Source of the DNA: Larkinella knui
Lineage (GTDB): Bacteria > Bacteroidota > Bacteroidia > Cytophagales > Spirosomataceae
NCBI RefSeq assembly: GCF_003858645.1
Contig: NZ_RQJP01000003.1
Location: 248,001 to 312,000 of the forward strand
Direction of reading: 5' to 3'
DNA: 64,000 nucleotides
Shown: piece by piece, positions 34,844 through 44,214 of the stretch
Layout: each line of letters starts with the position of its first letter
Position numbering within the stretch: the stretch's first letter is position 1
Made by a program: the position numbers and the translations under genes
The notes under the pieces: generated by a model
The model's input: only the letters and a program-made list of their open reading frames with translations
What the model was told of the DNA's origin: nothing
Database searches by the model: none

Positions 34844-35299
34844 ATGAAGAAATTTTTCGGAACGATTGCCCCTTTACTACCGCTGCTTTTCCTGGCGATA
34901 GGCTGTAAAAAAGACAATGGTTTTGATGCAGGCGGGCCTGTTACCAGCTATTTATTAGGTAAATGGCAATTGGAAAAGATTGTTTCTCCATCGGGAACAA
35001 AGGTCGGCCCACAGATTGGGTACTCGGAAATGGTCGAAATTGGAAACGATGGATCAGGTGACTATGAGAAACTATTCAGAAATGGCTCTCTTCTGTTTAC
35101 CGATAGTTGGTTACGATCACCTGCTCCGGTCGCCAGTTCAAAAAACCTGACCATTACCGTGTTTTACTTCAATCACGGAAAACGCTTTTTTAAGCTCACT
35201 GGTAAAGGGGATACGCGAACGATGGAAGCTTCCGATTATATTCCGGAAGCCGGTGCCAGGCCCGATACCGTGCGGTATTTCTATAGCCTGATGCACTAG
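34844..35299 (+). CDS. Small hypothetical lipoprotein, lipocalin-like
   Basis: This 151-residue protein has the lipoprotein signal MKKFFGTIAPLLPLLFLAIG and the lipidated Cys21. The mature part begins LLGKWQLEKIVSPSGTKVGP, the usual opening of Bacteroidota lipocalin-like lipoproteins, then shows strands of a small beta-barrel (MVEIGNDGSGDYEKLF, LTITVFYFNHGKRFFKLTGK). The ligand is unknown. It lies 15 bp upstream of the acyltransferase gene and may be co-transcribed with it. Confidence 0.7.
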   Translation: MKKFFGTIAPLLPLLFLAIGCKKDNGFDAGGPVTSYLLGKWQLEKIVSPSGTKVGPQIGYSEMVEIGNDGSGDYEKLFRNGSLLFTDSWLRSPAPVASSKNLTITVFYFNHGKRFFKLTGKGDTRTMEASDYIPEAGARPDTVRYFYSLMH

Positions 35300-35314
35300 T
35301 CCCAACGGCCTCCC

Positions 35315-36463
35315 ATGTCGACCACTGAATCTTTTCCCCCGGTCAGTAGTGCCCAACCCAAAATTCACTATCTCGATTATATCAAAATCCTGTTAACCGT
35401 ACTGGTCATTTTGCACCACGTTTGCATTACCTACGGCGCACCAGGTGGCTGGTATTTCCGACAACCCACGACCCAGCTCGCGGCTCGGTTTGGGTTAACG
35501 CTGGTTGTTGCCACCAATCAGTCGTTTTTTATGGGGCTTTTCTTTCTGCTCTCAGCTTACTTTGTCGAACCCGCTTACCAGCGCAAAGGAGCCCCTTGGT
35601 TTGTGATGGACCGGCTCAAACGGCTGGGTATTCCGCTGGTATTTTATTCCCTGATTCTCTCGCCAATCATGAATTTTTTAGTATACCGGTATGGACAGCA
35701 TAAACGGGCTACGTTTTGGCAATTTCTAATGGGCTACGACAACTGGATCGATCCGGGCGTCTTGTGGTTTGTTGCAGCGTTACTGGTGTTTACCCTGATT
35801 TATGTGGTTCTTCGGCAACGCTCTCCGCTCCAGTATGCCATCAACCTTCCTTCCATGCGCGGTATTCTGTTGTTTGCGATTGCCGTTGGGTTGATCAGTT
35901 TCCTGGTTCGATTGGTTTTTCCGGTCGGCTGGACAATACCCGGACTGGGCTTTCAGCTGGCTTACTTCCCTCAATATATAGCCTTATTCGCGGTAGGTGT
36001 GCTGGCTCGCCAGAATGAATGGCTCGATCAACTAACGCTCCGGCAAGGAAAGCGGTTTGGTTGGTTAGCCCTGGCTTTGGTCGGCATTGGTTTCCCCTTG
36101 CTGTTCATTGTAACGACAACACTGCAACTGCCAATTGGTAATTTTAATGGAGGATGGAACGGGCAATCCCTGCTACTATGCCTCTGGGAGCAACTAGTGG
36201 GTATTCCTATCTGCGTAGCTTTGCTCAGCTACAGTAAATACCATTGGAATGGCAGTAATCCCTTCTTGAATAAGCTAACCCGAAGTGCCTACAGTACCTA
36301 TATATTCCATCCACTGGTCATTATCGGATTGTCACTGTTGGTAGCGGACTTGCCTTTTGATCCCTTGCTAAAGCTCACTTTGGTTGCTCCATTGGCCGTC
36401 ATCGGCTCTTTCATCATCGGCCGCCTGGCGTTGAAAGTTCCGGGAGCCAGCACGATTCTTTAA
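35315..36463 (+). CDS. Acyltransferase family 3 membrane protein
   Basis: This 382-residue protein has about ten membrane helices. The N-terminal signature is present: HYLDYIKILLTVLVILHHVC, with the His of the acyl-transfer motif in LHH, and later MDRLKRLGIPLVFYSLILSP, matching the R-x-x-R motif, and SAYSTYIFHPLVIIGLSLLV near the end. Such enzymes move acyl groups across the inner membrane to sugars or lipids. The substrate is unknown. It follows the small lipoprotein gene by 15 bp. Confidence 0.83.
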   Translation: MSTTESFPPVSSAQPKIHYLDYIKILLTVLVILHHVCITYGAPGGWYFRQPTTQLAARFGLTLVVATNQSFFMGLFFLLSAYFVEPAYQRKGAPWFVMDRLKRLGIPLVFYSLILSPIMNFLVYRYGQHKRATFWQFLMGYDNWIDPGVLWFVAALLVFTLIYVVLRQRSPLQYAINLPSMRGILLFAIAVGLISFLVRLVFPVGWTIPGLGFQLAYFPQYIALFAVGVLARQNEWLDQLTLRQGKRFGWLALALVGIGFPLLFIVTTTLQLPIGNFNGGWNGQSLLLCLWEQLVGIPICVALLSYSKYHWNGSNPFLNKLTRSAYSTYIFHPLVIIGLSLLVADLPFDPLLKLTLVAPLAVIGSFIIGRLALKVPGASTIL

Positions 36464-36523
36464 GTACTTGCCCAGCCTGACACGAGGAAAATTCCGCTTT
36501 TGTGTAACAACGGGTCCATCAAA

Positions 36524-36552
36524 CAAAAAGCCGCTATGATGAAATAGCGGCT
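36524..36552 (-). terminator. Terminator after tRNA-Lys
   Basis: On the minus strand TAGCCGCTA and TAGCGGCTTTTTG form an 8-bp stem followed by T residues, 20 bp beyond the tRNA 3' end. Confidence 0.75.
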
Positions 36553-36571
36553 AACTCAGTGTTCATGCGAG

Positions 36572-36644
36572 TGACCCCGGACAGGTTCGAACTGTCGACC
36601 CACTGATTAAGAGTCAGTTGCTCTACCAACTGAGCTACGGAGTC
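36572..36644 (-). tRNA. tRNA-Lys (anticodon CTT)
   Basis: The minus strand folds into a complete cloverleaf: acceptor GACTCCG (36644-36638) with CGGGGTC, D-arm AGCTCAGTTGGTAGAGC, anticodon stem ACTGA/TCAGT with loop CTCTTAA and anticodon CTT, and T-arm GACAGTTCGAACCTGTC. The discriminator is A; CCA is not encoded. It reads AAG lysine codons. A near-consensus TACATTCG lies 20 bp upstream (36672-36665) and may be its promoter. Confidence 0.95.
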
Positions 36645-36756
36645 GGGTAGTAGTAATCAGGATGCGAATGTAGTCGGTTCCGGTAATAAAACAAATACCG
36701 GCCGCACAGTTTCTATCCTACACGACCCCGTGTTTTGATCGAATCCCTCTTTGCCA

Positions 36757-39621
36757 TTACCCCGGAAGCGCTTCGCCGGAATTTGCCTCCAATGCAGATT
36801 TCACCACCGGCAATTCCGACTCCAGCACCTGAATATACTGGTTGGTCAGGACAGCAATTTCAGCCATGGCCTTTTTCTCGGCAATCAATGCTTCCGTGGC
36901 CGTAATGAGCCGGGCGGCTTCGTTGAGGCCAAAAGTCTGAATAACGGCTTTCTGGGTATGAATCAGTCGCTTAACAGCAGCGACATCGCCCTCTTCCAGC
37001 GACTGCCGTAACTGCTCAATTTCCGTCGGCGTTTGGTGTAGAAATAACGTCATCATTTCTACGGCAAAATCCATATCTCCCCCCACTGCCTCCAGCAGAG
37101 GTTCCACCGAAAAACTGGGTTTTGGTGGCGTAAACAACTTTTCAGTCATAACTTTGGCCGTTGCGGTCGGCAAATATTTACGCATAATTCGTTGTAATTC
37201 TTCTATTTGAAACGGTTTTGGTATAAAATCATTCATACCCGCCTGTAAACATTGTTCCCGCTCATTGGCCAGCGCGTGGGCGGTCATGGCAATAATCGGC
37301 ACCCGGCTTTTCAAGATCGTCCGGATGTGATTGGTCGTCGTGTAACCGTCCATGACGGGCATCTGAATATCCATCAATACCAGATCGACCTCCTCCTTTT
37401 GAAGTACATCCAGGGCTTTCTGGCCGTTTTCTGCCACCTGGGCGCTATACCCCAGACGGTTGAGTACCTGCAGTGCCAGTCGCTGGTTCATCAGGTTGTC
37501 TTCCACCACCAGAATGTTTACCTCACGGTCGGGGGAACCTGACGCATCGACGGCCAGATCGCCCTCGTGCTCCGCCGGGTGGGGAGCCACTTTGTACGGA
37601 ATTTCCAGCGTAAAAGTGGACCCTTCACCCGGTTTGCTTTCGACCCGAATCCACCCTCCCTGCATCTCCGTGAGGGATTTCACAATGTTAAGACCCAATC
37701 CGGTGCCTCCATAATACCGGGTTGTAAAATCGCTGGCCTGGCGGAATCGTTCGAAAATATGGGGAAGAATATCCGTTTCCATTCCAATACCGGTGTCCTC
37801 CACCGTAAACCGGAGCCGAACCTGGTCCTGCGTTTCTTCCGTTGTTTCAATGTGCACCGTCACCCCACCCTGTTTGGTAAACTTGATGGCGTTGCTCAGT
37901 AAATTGAGTAAAATCTGTGTCAGTCGCGTGGGGTCACCCAGAACAACCGGGGGCAAAACGGAATCGGTAATGACCTTGAGCTGAAGTTTTTTGTCCGATG
38001 CCATTGAATCGAGCATGGTTCGAATCGAATCCACCAACGATCCGACACTAAACGGAATGCTCTCCAGGGGCAACATGCCCGCTTCAATCTTGGAAATGTC
38101 CAGAATATCGTTGACAATCGTCAGCAGGTTTTTACCCGCCGTCCGGATGAACGTCACGAACTCTTTTTGCTCCGAATTCAGGGCCGTTGACTCCAGCAAG
38201 TTGGAAAAACCCAGGATGGCGTTGAGTGGCGTTCGAATTTCATGGCTCATATTGGCCAGAAACTGCTTTTCCGTATGCCGGGCCCCTTCGGCAATCTGAG
38301 TAGCCTGGGCCAGTTGCTGTTCGAGTCGTTTTCGCTCCGTAATATCGTAGTGGATGCCCATCGACCCGATGACGGTGCCGCGTTCGTCTATAATGGGGGC
38401 CCCACTAATCAGCACCCAGATGCGTTCCCCGTCTTTCCGTATCAACTGCAATTCGTACGAATTGGCCCCGCCATCTTGCCGGAACGTTTGCTGCTGGCCT
38501 AAAAACTCATCGAATTCCTTGGGCACCAGTAATTCGTTGGCCCGCTTCCCAATCAGTTCTTCTTCGCTATAACCCACCATCTGGCAAAACCGGTCGTAGG
38601 CCTGCCGGATGATCTGATTGGTGTCAACTTCGAGCAAACCGAGTTCCATCCGGTTCATGATGCCCCGGTATTTTTCTTCACTCCGGCGAATCCGCTCATC
38701 GTAGCGGTATTTTTCCGTAATGTCGGTATACTGCCACAGATGGCCCCGGTAGTGTCCTTCCAGAAAAATCGGAATGTAATTTCGTTCCAGTACCCGCCCA
38801 TCGATCAGATTGACGGTCTCATTTAAAATGGCGTGCTTCTGACGAAGCGCATCCTCCATCTGGAGACTAAAACTTTCCGGATTCGTAAAAATGCCCTGGG
38901 GTGGATTTGCCAACTGCAAATAATCGTTTCCAATCAGTTCGTCGGGTGTCAGAGGAAGATGAAACAGATCACAATACAACTGATTGACGATGACGATCCG
39001 GCGGTTTTCATCTTCAACCAGCACGCCCGTTTGCAGATTTGAAATGAGTGAAGTCAGCCGGGCCTGGGTAGTTCGCCAGGCATCTTCACTGCTGATCCGG
39101 TTGGTAATATCGCGGGCAACCGCCACCAGTTCCGGCACTTTACCGTCGCCTTCAACGATTCGCAGGGTTTGACCGATCCATACCATACGTCCATCTTTGG
39201 CAATGACCGGAAATTCGGTGTACGAACGCGGTTTCTGGTTTTGGATCATCGACTGGTAGAAAGCCACCACGGATGTCCGCCAGGCGGGAGCAACCAGATT
39301 AATGAAACTCAGGCCGATAATTTCATCTTCGGTATAGCCCAGACTTTGTTCGACGATCGGATTCACGAATGTAAAAAAACCATCGATCGAGGTTTTAAAA
39401 ATAATATCCGGAACCGATTCGACCACGTGACGGTAATGCCTTTCACTTTTTTTCAGCGCGTCGATCTGACCTTTCATCTGCTGCAAACGCGTTTCACTCA
39501 ACAGAAGTTGCTCATTCGCGTTAGCAAGCTGACGGTCTTTTTCTTCCAGAATAGCCTCGGCTTGCCGGCGAGCTTCTTTTTCGAGAGCAAGCTGGCGTTC
39601 GAGGTGTTCTATTGGGGACAT
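36757..39621 (-). CDS. Hybrid sensor histidine kinase with receiver and HPt domains
   Basis: This 954-residue soluble protein starts with a coiled coil (residues 1-60), then three PAS/PAC units (about 65-185, 190-310, 320-430). The HisKA domain has His460 in ANMSHEIRTPLNAI, followed by an HATPase (NLLSNAIKF, EDTGIGM, GGTGLGLNIV), a receiver with Asp751 in VDLVLMDIQMPVMDG, and a C-terminal HPt domain with His888 in RLIHTQKAVIQTFG. The His-Asp-His chain is complete within one protein, so it can pass phosphate to a separate regulator, which is not encoded nearby. The signal is unknown; the lack of membrane helices suggests a cytoplasmic cue. Confidence 0.9.
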   Translation of the reverse strand: MSPIEHLERQLALEKEARRQAEAILEEKDRQLANANEQLLLSETRLQQMKGQIDALKKSERHYRHVVESVPDIIFKTSIDGFFTFVNPIVEQSLGYTEDEIIGLSFINLVAPAWRTSVVAFYQSMIQNQKPRSYTEFPVIAKDGRMVWIGQTLRIVEGDGKVPELVAVARDITNRISSEDAWRTTQARLTSLISNLQTGVLVEDENRRIVIVNQLYCDLFHLPLTPDELIGNDYLQLANPPQGIFTNPESFSLQMEDALRQKHAILNETVNLIDGRVLERNYIPIFLEGHYRGHLWQYTDITEKYRYDERIRRSEEKYRGIMNRMELGLLEVDTNQIIRQAYDRFCQMVGYSEEELIGKRANELLVPKEFDEFLGQQQTFRQDGGANSYELQLIRKDGERIWVLISGAPIIDERGTVIGSMGIHYDITERKRLEQQLAQATQIAEGARHTEKQFLANMSHEIRTPLNAILGFSNLLESTALNSEQKEFVTFIRTAGKNLLTIVNDILDISKIEAGMLPLESIPFSVGSLVDSIRTMLDSMASDKKLQLKVITDSVLPPVVLGDPTRLTQILLNLLSNAIKFTKQGGVTVHIETTEETQDQVRLRFTVEDTGIGMETDILPHIFERFRQASDFTTRYYGGTGLGLNIVKSLTEMQGGWIRVESKPGEGSTFTLEIPYKVAPHPAEHEGDLAVDASGSPDREVNILVVEDNLMNQRLALQVLNRLGYSAQVAENGQKALDVLQKEEVDLVLMDIQMPVMDGYTTTNHIRTILKSRVPIIAMTAHALANEREQCLQAGMNDFIPKPFQIEELQRIMRKYLPTATAKVMTEKLFTPPKPSFSVEPLLEAVGGDMDFAVEMMTLFLHQTPTEIEQLRQSLEEGDVAAVKRLIHTQKAVIQTFGLNEAARLITATEALIAEKKAMAEIAVLTNQYIQVLESELPVVKSALEANSGEALPG

Positions 39622-39967
39622 AGTACTTGTACAAGGGTGAACTGAACCGTACCGGTATAGGTCTGGATACGCTCTTCGATTTCTGGCGGGTGTGGATCAG
39701 TCTGTTTTTATTCAATTAATCGACAATAAAGCTTGTTTGGCTTCCACCGGGGATCAAACACTCACTACCTGCTATCTTTATCGTCAAGCTCATGATTTTT
39801 TTTCACTAAAATAGGTATATACTGAAGTAATCAAGCAACAATTATGCCGTGCCGCCTACCGGGCCAGTAAGAATTACACCCGGTTTTCAGGAAAAAATAC
39901 GTTTCTTCAAAAGAAGACGGGGCGTTTCAGCGCCAAATTACCAGACAATCAATTTATTAAATAAACG
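39622..39967. other. Intergenic region, no feature recognised
   Basis: About 350 bp between the kinase start and the terminator of the next gene. It should contain the kinase promoter, but no clean TAnnTTTG with -33 partner is visible on the minus strand. No gene or repeat is evident. Confidence 0.35.
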
Positions 39968-39968
39968 C

Positions 39969-39998
39969 AAAAAATCCGGCTTTTCAGCCGGATTTTTT
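39969..39998 (-). terminator. Symmetric rho-independent terminator
   Basis: AAAAAATCCGGC (39969-39980) pairs with GCCGGATTTTTT (39987-39998) around a 6-nt loop. On the minus strand it follows the stop of the gene at 40024 by 25 bp. It can act in both directions. Confidence 0.85.
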
Positions 39999-40023
39999 AT
40001 TCAATCGCTCACTAGTCAGCGCC

Positions 40024-40416
40024 TTAGTTCATACTCACCAGACGGGACGATTCCACCACCGGCGCACTGGTTTGCAGTTTCACCGTTTTGATTTCGGTGT
40101 TAAAACCGTCCGAGATTTCAACTTTGTAAACACCGTCTTCCAGTTGATTCAAATCGAACCGGATCGCCGTTATTTCGTGGCCCTGACCAACTCTTTTGGT
40201 AGCCAATGTGCGGCCTTCACTGTTTACCAACCGGATATTGATTTTGCTGTCGGTTGCTTTCTGCACATTTACACTCACTTTCATGCTGTTGATCATCGGG
40301 TAAACCGCCGATTGAAAAGTGGATTTTGGTTTGGCGTTTTCTTTATGATCATCCGCAAATGCAGTCGATGCGGCAAAAGTCAAGGCGATTAAAGCGGAAG
40401 CAACTAGCGTTTTCAT
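40024..40416 (-). CDS. Secreted protein with a T9SS-like/DUF3244-like beta domain
   Basis: This 130-residue protein has a Sec signal peptide (MKTLVASALIALTFAASTAFA) and a mature beta-sandwich (VYPMINSMKVSVNVQKATDS, INIRLVNSEGRTLATKRVGQ, LNQLEDGVYKVEISDG, KTVKLQT). The YxxxNS...LNQLxDGVYKVEI pattern recalls the C-terminal sorting-type and DUF3244 beta domains of Bacteroidota, here standing alone as a whole protein. It may be a small periplasmic or surface structural protein. The start is clear; a near-consensus AACCTTTG lies about 75 bp upstream. Confidence 0.7.
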   Translation of the reverse strand: MKTLVASALIALTFAASTAFADDHKENAKPKSTFQSAVYPMINSMKVSVNVQKATDSKINIRLVNSEGRTLATKRVGQGHEITAIRFDLNQLEDGVYKVEISDGFNTEIKTVKLQTSAPVVESSRLVSMN

Positions 40417-40632
40417 AAGATTTGTTGTTTACAGGATGTGTTCGTGTTTGTTGTTTACTGCCGTTATCGGCCGTTTTGATGATTCAAAGGTTGTATTTTA
40501 AAAGGTACCTTGCTATGCATAGTACTTTGGCGGTTAAAATAGCCGGTTGAGTGGTCGATATGCAGGATGAACAACCGGCAGAAACAGGAGACGCTTCCGA
40601 CTCGATCCGAATTCTGCAGGTTTCGGTAAAAA

Positions 40633-41799
40633 TCAGGCTTTCTTCAGGGCCTTTTTTTGCTGCCCGATTCCGAACTGATCGCCCGCAGCCACGGCTTTTC
40701 CGCCACTAAAATGGATCTCAACCATTTTCTCGCTCTGAACCCAGTTGCTGTGTTGATCTTCGAGCGTGTGAACAATCTTCCGCGTTTTCACGTCGATCAC
40801 GTCGCCCGTCGACGGATAGGCATATTTCCCGTCCAGACTGAACGTAATCCAGCCCGGCATGTCGCGCACCAGAATCGAGGTTTTCTGAACCGGTGGCATA
40901 ACCGTGTTGTCGAAAACGTGCACCCGGTTATTGGCCCCGTCACAGAGCCAGATTTCCTTTTCGTCGGGCGTCATGCCAATCCCGTGACTCGGACAACCAT
41001 GCCGCTTCACGTCCCCAATGTTGAAGCCTTCCACTACCACCCGGTGCAGAAATTTTCCACTCTCCAGATCGCCCACCTCAAAACCCAGTAAGCCGTTGAC
41101 GTTTACATACACCAGCGTCTGGGAGCCATTGATGGTAAAAGGACGAATATCGGCCCCAAACGGCCCCACTTTTTTGGTAATCGTATGCGTTTTGGCGTCG
41201 GCTACGTTCAGCATCGTCGATTTCAAACCAGCCAGATACACCAGCTTTCCGTCCGGTCCGTAAATCGTGTTGTGCGAACCGGAATGGGTAACGATTTTGG
41301 TAATGACATCCCCGGTTTTGGCATCCACCACCGTCCAGAACTCTTTTTCGAGCGAAGGCATATAAATCGTCAGGCCATCCGGCGAGATCGAAATCCGGTC
41401 GACACCGCCCTCGTACTGTTTTTCCCACAACACCTTTTCGGTGGTCAGCTCAATGCACTGCAGGGCTTCAAGGGTGCTAATGTAAATACAGTTGGTGGCC
41501 AGGCTGACATCGACACCCTTTACATTCGACGGTTTTCCATTGGGCTGCAACCCCTTCGTCGGAATGAATTTCACAAACCGGTGCTGGTTATCGATGTCGA
41601 AAACCTGAATACCGTGGCCACCATAGCCGAGGTAATTCCGGACGCCCGGTGTAGCCACATACAGATACCGCTGCACTTTCGGCGCGATCTTTGGCCCGGG
41701 GCCGGTCCCCTCTACCTCAGCCGTAAAAACCCAGGCCGTTGCGGAGGTAAGAACCAGGCCGCAGAGGAGGTAAAGCAAAATCATTCGTTGCGTTTTCAT
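40633..41799 (-). CDS. Exported YVTN-type beta-propeller protein
   Basis: This 388-residue protein has an N-terminal hydrophobic signal (MILLYLLCGLVLTSATAWVF). The mature part repeats about seven blades of about 45 residues with the DxxTGxV-type turns of YVTN/quinoprotein-like propellers: VDRISISPDGLTIYMPSLEK, VVDAKTGDVITKIVTHSG, GPDGKLVYLAGL, GIGMTPDEKEIWLCDGANN, and FSLDGKYAYPSTGDVIDVKT. No catalytic residues for PQQ are evident. It is probably a periplasmic binding or scaffold protein. A single gene, divergent from the hydrolase at 41960. Confidence 0.75.
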   Translation of the reverse strand: MKTQRMILLYLLCGLVLTSATAWVFTAEVEGTGPGPKIAPKVQRYLYVATPGVRNYLGYGGHGIQVFDIDNQHRFVKFIPTKGLQPNGKPSNVKGVDVSLATNCIYISTLEALQCIELTTEKVLWEKQYEGGVDRISISPDGLTIYMPSLEKEFWTVVDAKTGDVITKIVTHSGSHNTIYGPDGKLVYLAGLKSTMLNVADAKTHTITKKVGPFGADIRPFTINGSQTLVYVNVNGLLGFEVGDLESGKFLHRVVVEGFNIGDVKRHGCPSHGIGMTPDEKEIWLCDGANNRVHVFDNTVMPPVQKTSILVRDMPGWITFSLDGKYAYPSTGDVIDVKTRKIVHTLEDQHSNWVQSEKMVEIHFSGGKAVAAGDQFGIGQQKKALKKA

Positions 41800-41959
41800 A
41801 GCAGATGAGTTTAGGAAAGGTGTCTGGCAGACTGAAGAATGATTCCATCACAATTTACTTATGACGGTATTCCCGGCCGCTCAGCCTGTTTCCGGCCAGG
41901 CGTCCAAAACATCTGAATTGACAGGGAGTTGCTATCTATACAGACATCCTGCTAACCTC

Positions 41960-42928
41960 ATGCGATCAAAAAATCTGAAAATTCTGGCCTTTTTCCTGCT
42001 CTGCATCCCGTTCGACACCGCAGTTGCCCAGTCGGGCGGAGTGGATTACCCGTATCCGGTGCGGTTTTTTAACCTGACGATCGAGTCGAAGCCCGTTCGG
42101 ATGGCCTATATGGACGTGAAACCGGCCCAACCGAATGGCAAAACCGTATTGCTGCTGCACGGCAAGAATTTTAACGGATATTATTGGAAAACCGTCATCC
42201 ACTGGCTGACAACCAAGGGGTACCGCGCCATCGTGCCCGATCAGGTCGGCTGGGGGAAATCGTCGCACCCCGCTATTCAGTACAGTTTCCACCGGCTGGC
42301 CTTCAACACCAAACGTCTGCTCGACACGCTGGGAATCCAGCAGGTAACGGTTCTGGCGCACTCGATGGGCGGCATGCTCGGTACGCGGTTTACCCTGATG
42401 TACCCCGGAACAGTGGAAAAACTGGTCCTGGAAAATCCGATCGGTCTGGAAGATTACAAGACCTTTGTACCCTATCAAACCATTGAACAACAGTATCAAA
42501 AGGAAAAATCGGCCACGCCGGAGTCCTACCGGCAATACCAGAAAAGTTATTATCCTGTCTGGAAACCCGCCTACGATGATCTGGTGCGGGTGCAGGCCAG
42601 CGACCTCAAATCGCCCGACTTCAACGCCATCGCCTGGTCCAATGCCGTAACGTACCAGATGATCTACGAACAACCGGTTTGCTACGAATGGGGACGTCTG
42701 CAAGCTCCTACCCTGCTCATTATCGGACAGGCCGATCGCACGGTGGTCGGTAAAAACCTGCTTTCCAAAGAAGAACAGGCGAAACACGGCCGGTATCCGG
42801 AATTAGGCAAACAGACGGTCCGGCAGCTGAAATCGGGCAAATTGGTCGAACTGGAGGGCGTTGGCCACATTCCGCACATCCAGGAACCGGAGCCGTTTTT
42901 CAGAGCTTTGGGAGATTTTTTGCGATAA
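41960..42928 (+). CDS. Exported alpha/beta hydrolase
   Basis: This 322-residue protein starts at ATG 41960 (MRSKNLKILAFFLLCIPFDT), giving a signal peptide cut after AVAQ; the frame to 41861 is an untypical leader. The hydrolase fold shows the oxyanion HGKNFNG segment in VLLLHGKNFNGYYW, the nucleophile Ser135 in VLAHSMGGMLG, Asp in LIIGQADRTVVG and His in VELEGVGHIPHIQEP. The triad is complete. The esterase or lipase substrate in the periplasm is unknown. It is followed 69 bp downstream by an SDR gene on the same strand. Confidence 0.85.
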   Translation: MRSKNLKILAFFLLCIPFDTAVAQSGGVDYPYPVRFFNLTIESKPVRMAYMDVKPAQPNGKTVLLLHGKNFNGYYWKTVIHWLTTKGYRAIVPDQVGWGKSSHPAIQYSFHRLAFNTKRLLDTLGIQQVTVLAHSMGGMLGTRFTLMYPGTVEKLVLENPIGLEDYKTFVPYQTIEQQYQKEKSATPESYRQYQKSYYPVWKPAYDDLVRVQASDLKSPDFNAIAWSNAVTYQMIYEQPVCYEWGRLQAPTLLIIGQADRTVVGKNLLSKEEQAKHGRYPELGKQTVRQLKSGKLVELEGVGHIPHIQEPEPFFRALGDFLR

Positions 42929-42997
42929 GCGTGAATTATTTCCAACCATCTGACCGTCTGCGCAGTTAGGTTTAAACGAATCAACCACTCACTCAAC

Positions 42998-44080
42998 ATG
43001 AATACCAGAGCGAATAAAACAGCATTGATCACCGGAGCCTCGAGCGGCATTGGCCAGGAATTGGCCAAATTGTTCGCAAAAGATGGCTATAACCTTGTAC
43101 TTGTTGCCCGGAGTACCGACAAATTGAATGAAATTGGTGGCCAGTTCTGGGACGAATACGGCGTCGAAACCGTGGTGATCACGAAAGATCTTTCGGAAGA
43201 AAATGCCGCACAGGACGTTTATAATCAGGTAAAAGAAAAGAATATTCCGGTTGATATTCTGGTCAACGATGCCGGTGTCGGGCTCTACGGTCTGTTTGCC
43301 ACCGAAACGGACTGGGAACGCGAAAAGTCACTTATTCACCTGAATGTGTTGACTACCACGCTGATGACCAAGCTGTTCCTCAAAGATATGGTGGAACGGA
43401 ACGAAGGCAAAATCCTTAACCTGGCCTCCCTGGTTGCCATAACGCCGATGCCGTTGATGGCGGTTTATGCCGCAACGAAAGCGTATATTTATAACTTTAC
43501 GCAGTCGCTGATCAACGAACTCAAGGACACGAATGTCAGTGTGACGGCTTTGCTACCCAACGCGACAGACACGGATTTCTTCAATAAAGCCGGGGCGTCG
43601 AACACCAAAGTCACTGAGAATCTGGACGATCCAAGTCTGGTTGCCAAAGATGCCTACAACGCCTTGATGAAGGGAGCGCCCAAAGTGGTGCCGGGCGGTT
43701 TGGTCAATAAAGCCTATGAAGTGATGTCGTATGTGGCTCCGCAGGAAACGATGGCGGGCATGATGCGCAAGAACATGGAACCGAAGAAAGAACCGGTTAC
43801 GGACGAAAAAGGAAACAAAGCCGCCTTGACCTGGGGAATTGGCCTGGCCGCCGTCGTGCTCGCCGGAGCCGCCTTGGCCCTCGCCTATTCCAACAGCAGC
43901 GCCTACGACAAGGCCCGGTATCGGTACAAAGCTGGCAAGCTCAAATCCGGTGCCGACGACGTATATGATGACGTTAAAGATACCCTGATCAATGGGTTGA
44001 ACAGCGTTAAAGACGCCGTTAGCACGGCCAAAGAAGTGGTTGCCAAAGCCAAAGAAACCTTCGCCGACGTGCTGGCCTAA
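42998..44080 (+). CDS. Short-chain dehydrogenase with C-terminal membrane anchor
   Basis: This 360-residue protein has a classical SDR domain in residues 1-260: cofactor motif TALITGASSGIGQELAKLFA, catalytic Ser in NLASLVAITP and Tyr157/Lys161 in YAATK. The usual NNAG motif is NDAG (LVNDAGVGLYG), an unusual change next to the active site. After a linker, ALTWGIGLAAVVLAGAALAL is a single membrane helix, followed by a 65-residue Lys/Ala/Asp-rich amphipathic tail. The protein is thus probably anchored to the inner membrane with the enzyme in the cytoplasm. A paralogue with the same plan is at 59256-60251. The substrate is unknown. Confidence 0.85.
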   Translation: MNTRANKTALITGASSGIGQELAKLFAKDGYNLVLVARSTDKLNEIGGQFWDEYGVETVVITKDLSEENAAQDVYNQVKEKNIPVDILVNDAGVGLYGLFATETDWEREKSLIHLNVLTTTLMTKLFLKDMVERNEGKILNLASLVAITPMPLMAVYAATKAYIYNFTQSLINELKDTNVSVTALLPNATDTDFFNKAGASNTKVTENLDDPSLVAKDAYNALMKGAPKVVPGGLVNKAYEVMSYVAPQETMAGMMRKNMEPKKEPVTDEKGNKAALTWGIGLAAVVLAGAALALAYSNSSAYDKARYRYKAGKLKSGADDVYDDVKDTLINGLNSVKDAVSTAKEVVAKAKETFADVLA

Positions 44081-44092
44081 CCTTCCTCAAAA

Positions 44093-44137
44093 ACTCCGCA
44101 ACCCCAAAAACCGACAACGGCAACGGGGTTGCGGAGT
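44093..44137. terminator. Strong stem-loop between convergent genes
   Basis: ACTCCGCAACCCC (44093-44105) pairs perfectly with GGGGTTGCGGAGT (44125-44137), a 13-bp GC-rich stem with a 19-nt loop. It lies between the SDR gene and the convergent oxidoreductase gene. T-runs are weak, so it may terminate either transcript only partly. Confidence 0.55.
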
Positions 44138-44214
44138 CTCTAAAAACGAGCCTGTTCCGGCTTTGGATCTATAAAAAGTTCGTTCCCAATCGGGGCGATC
44201 ACCGATTTGCTTTC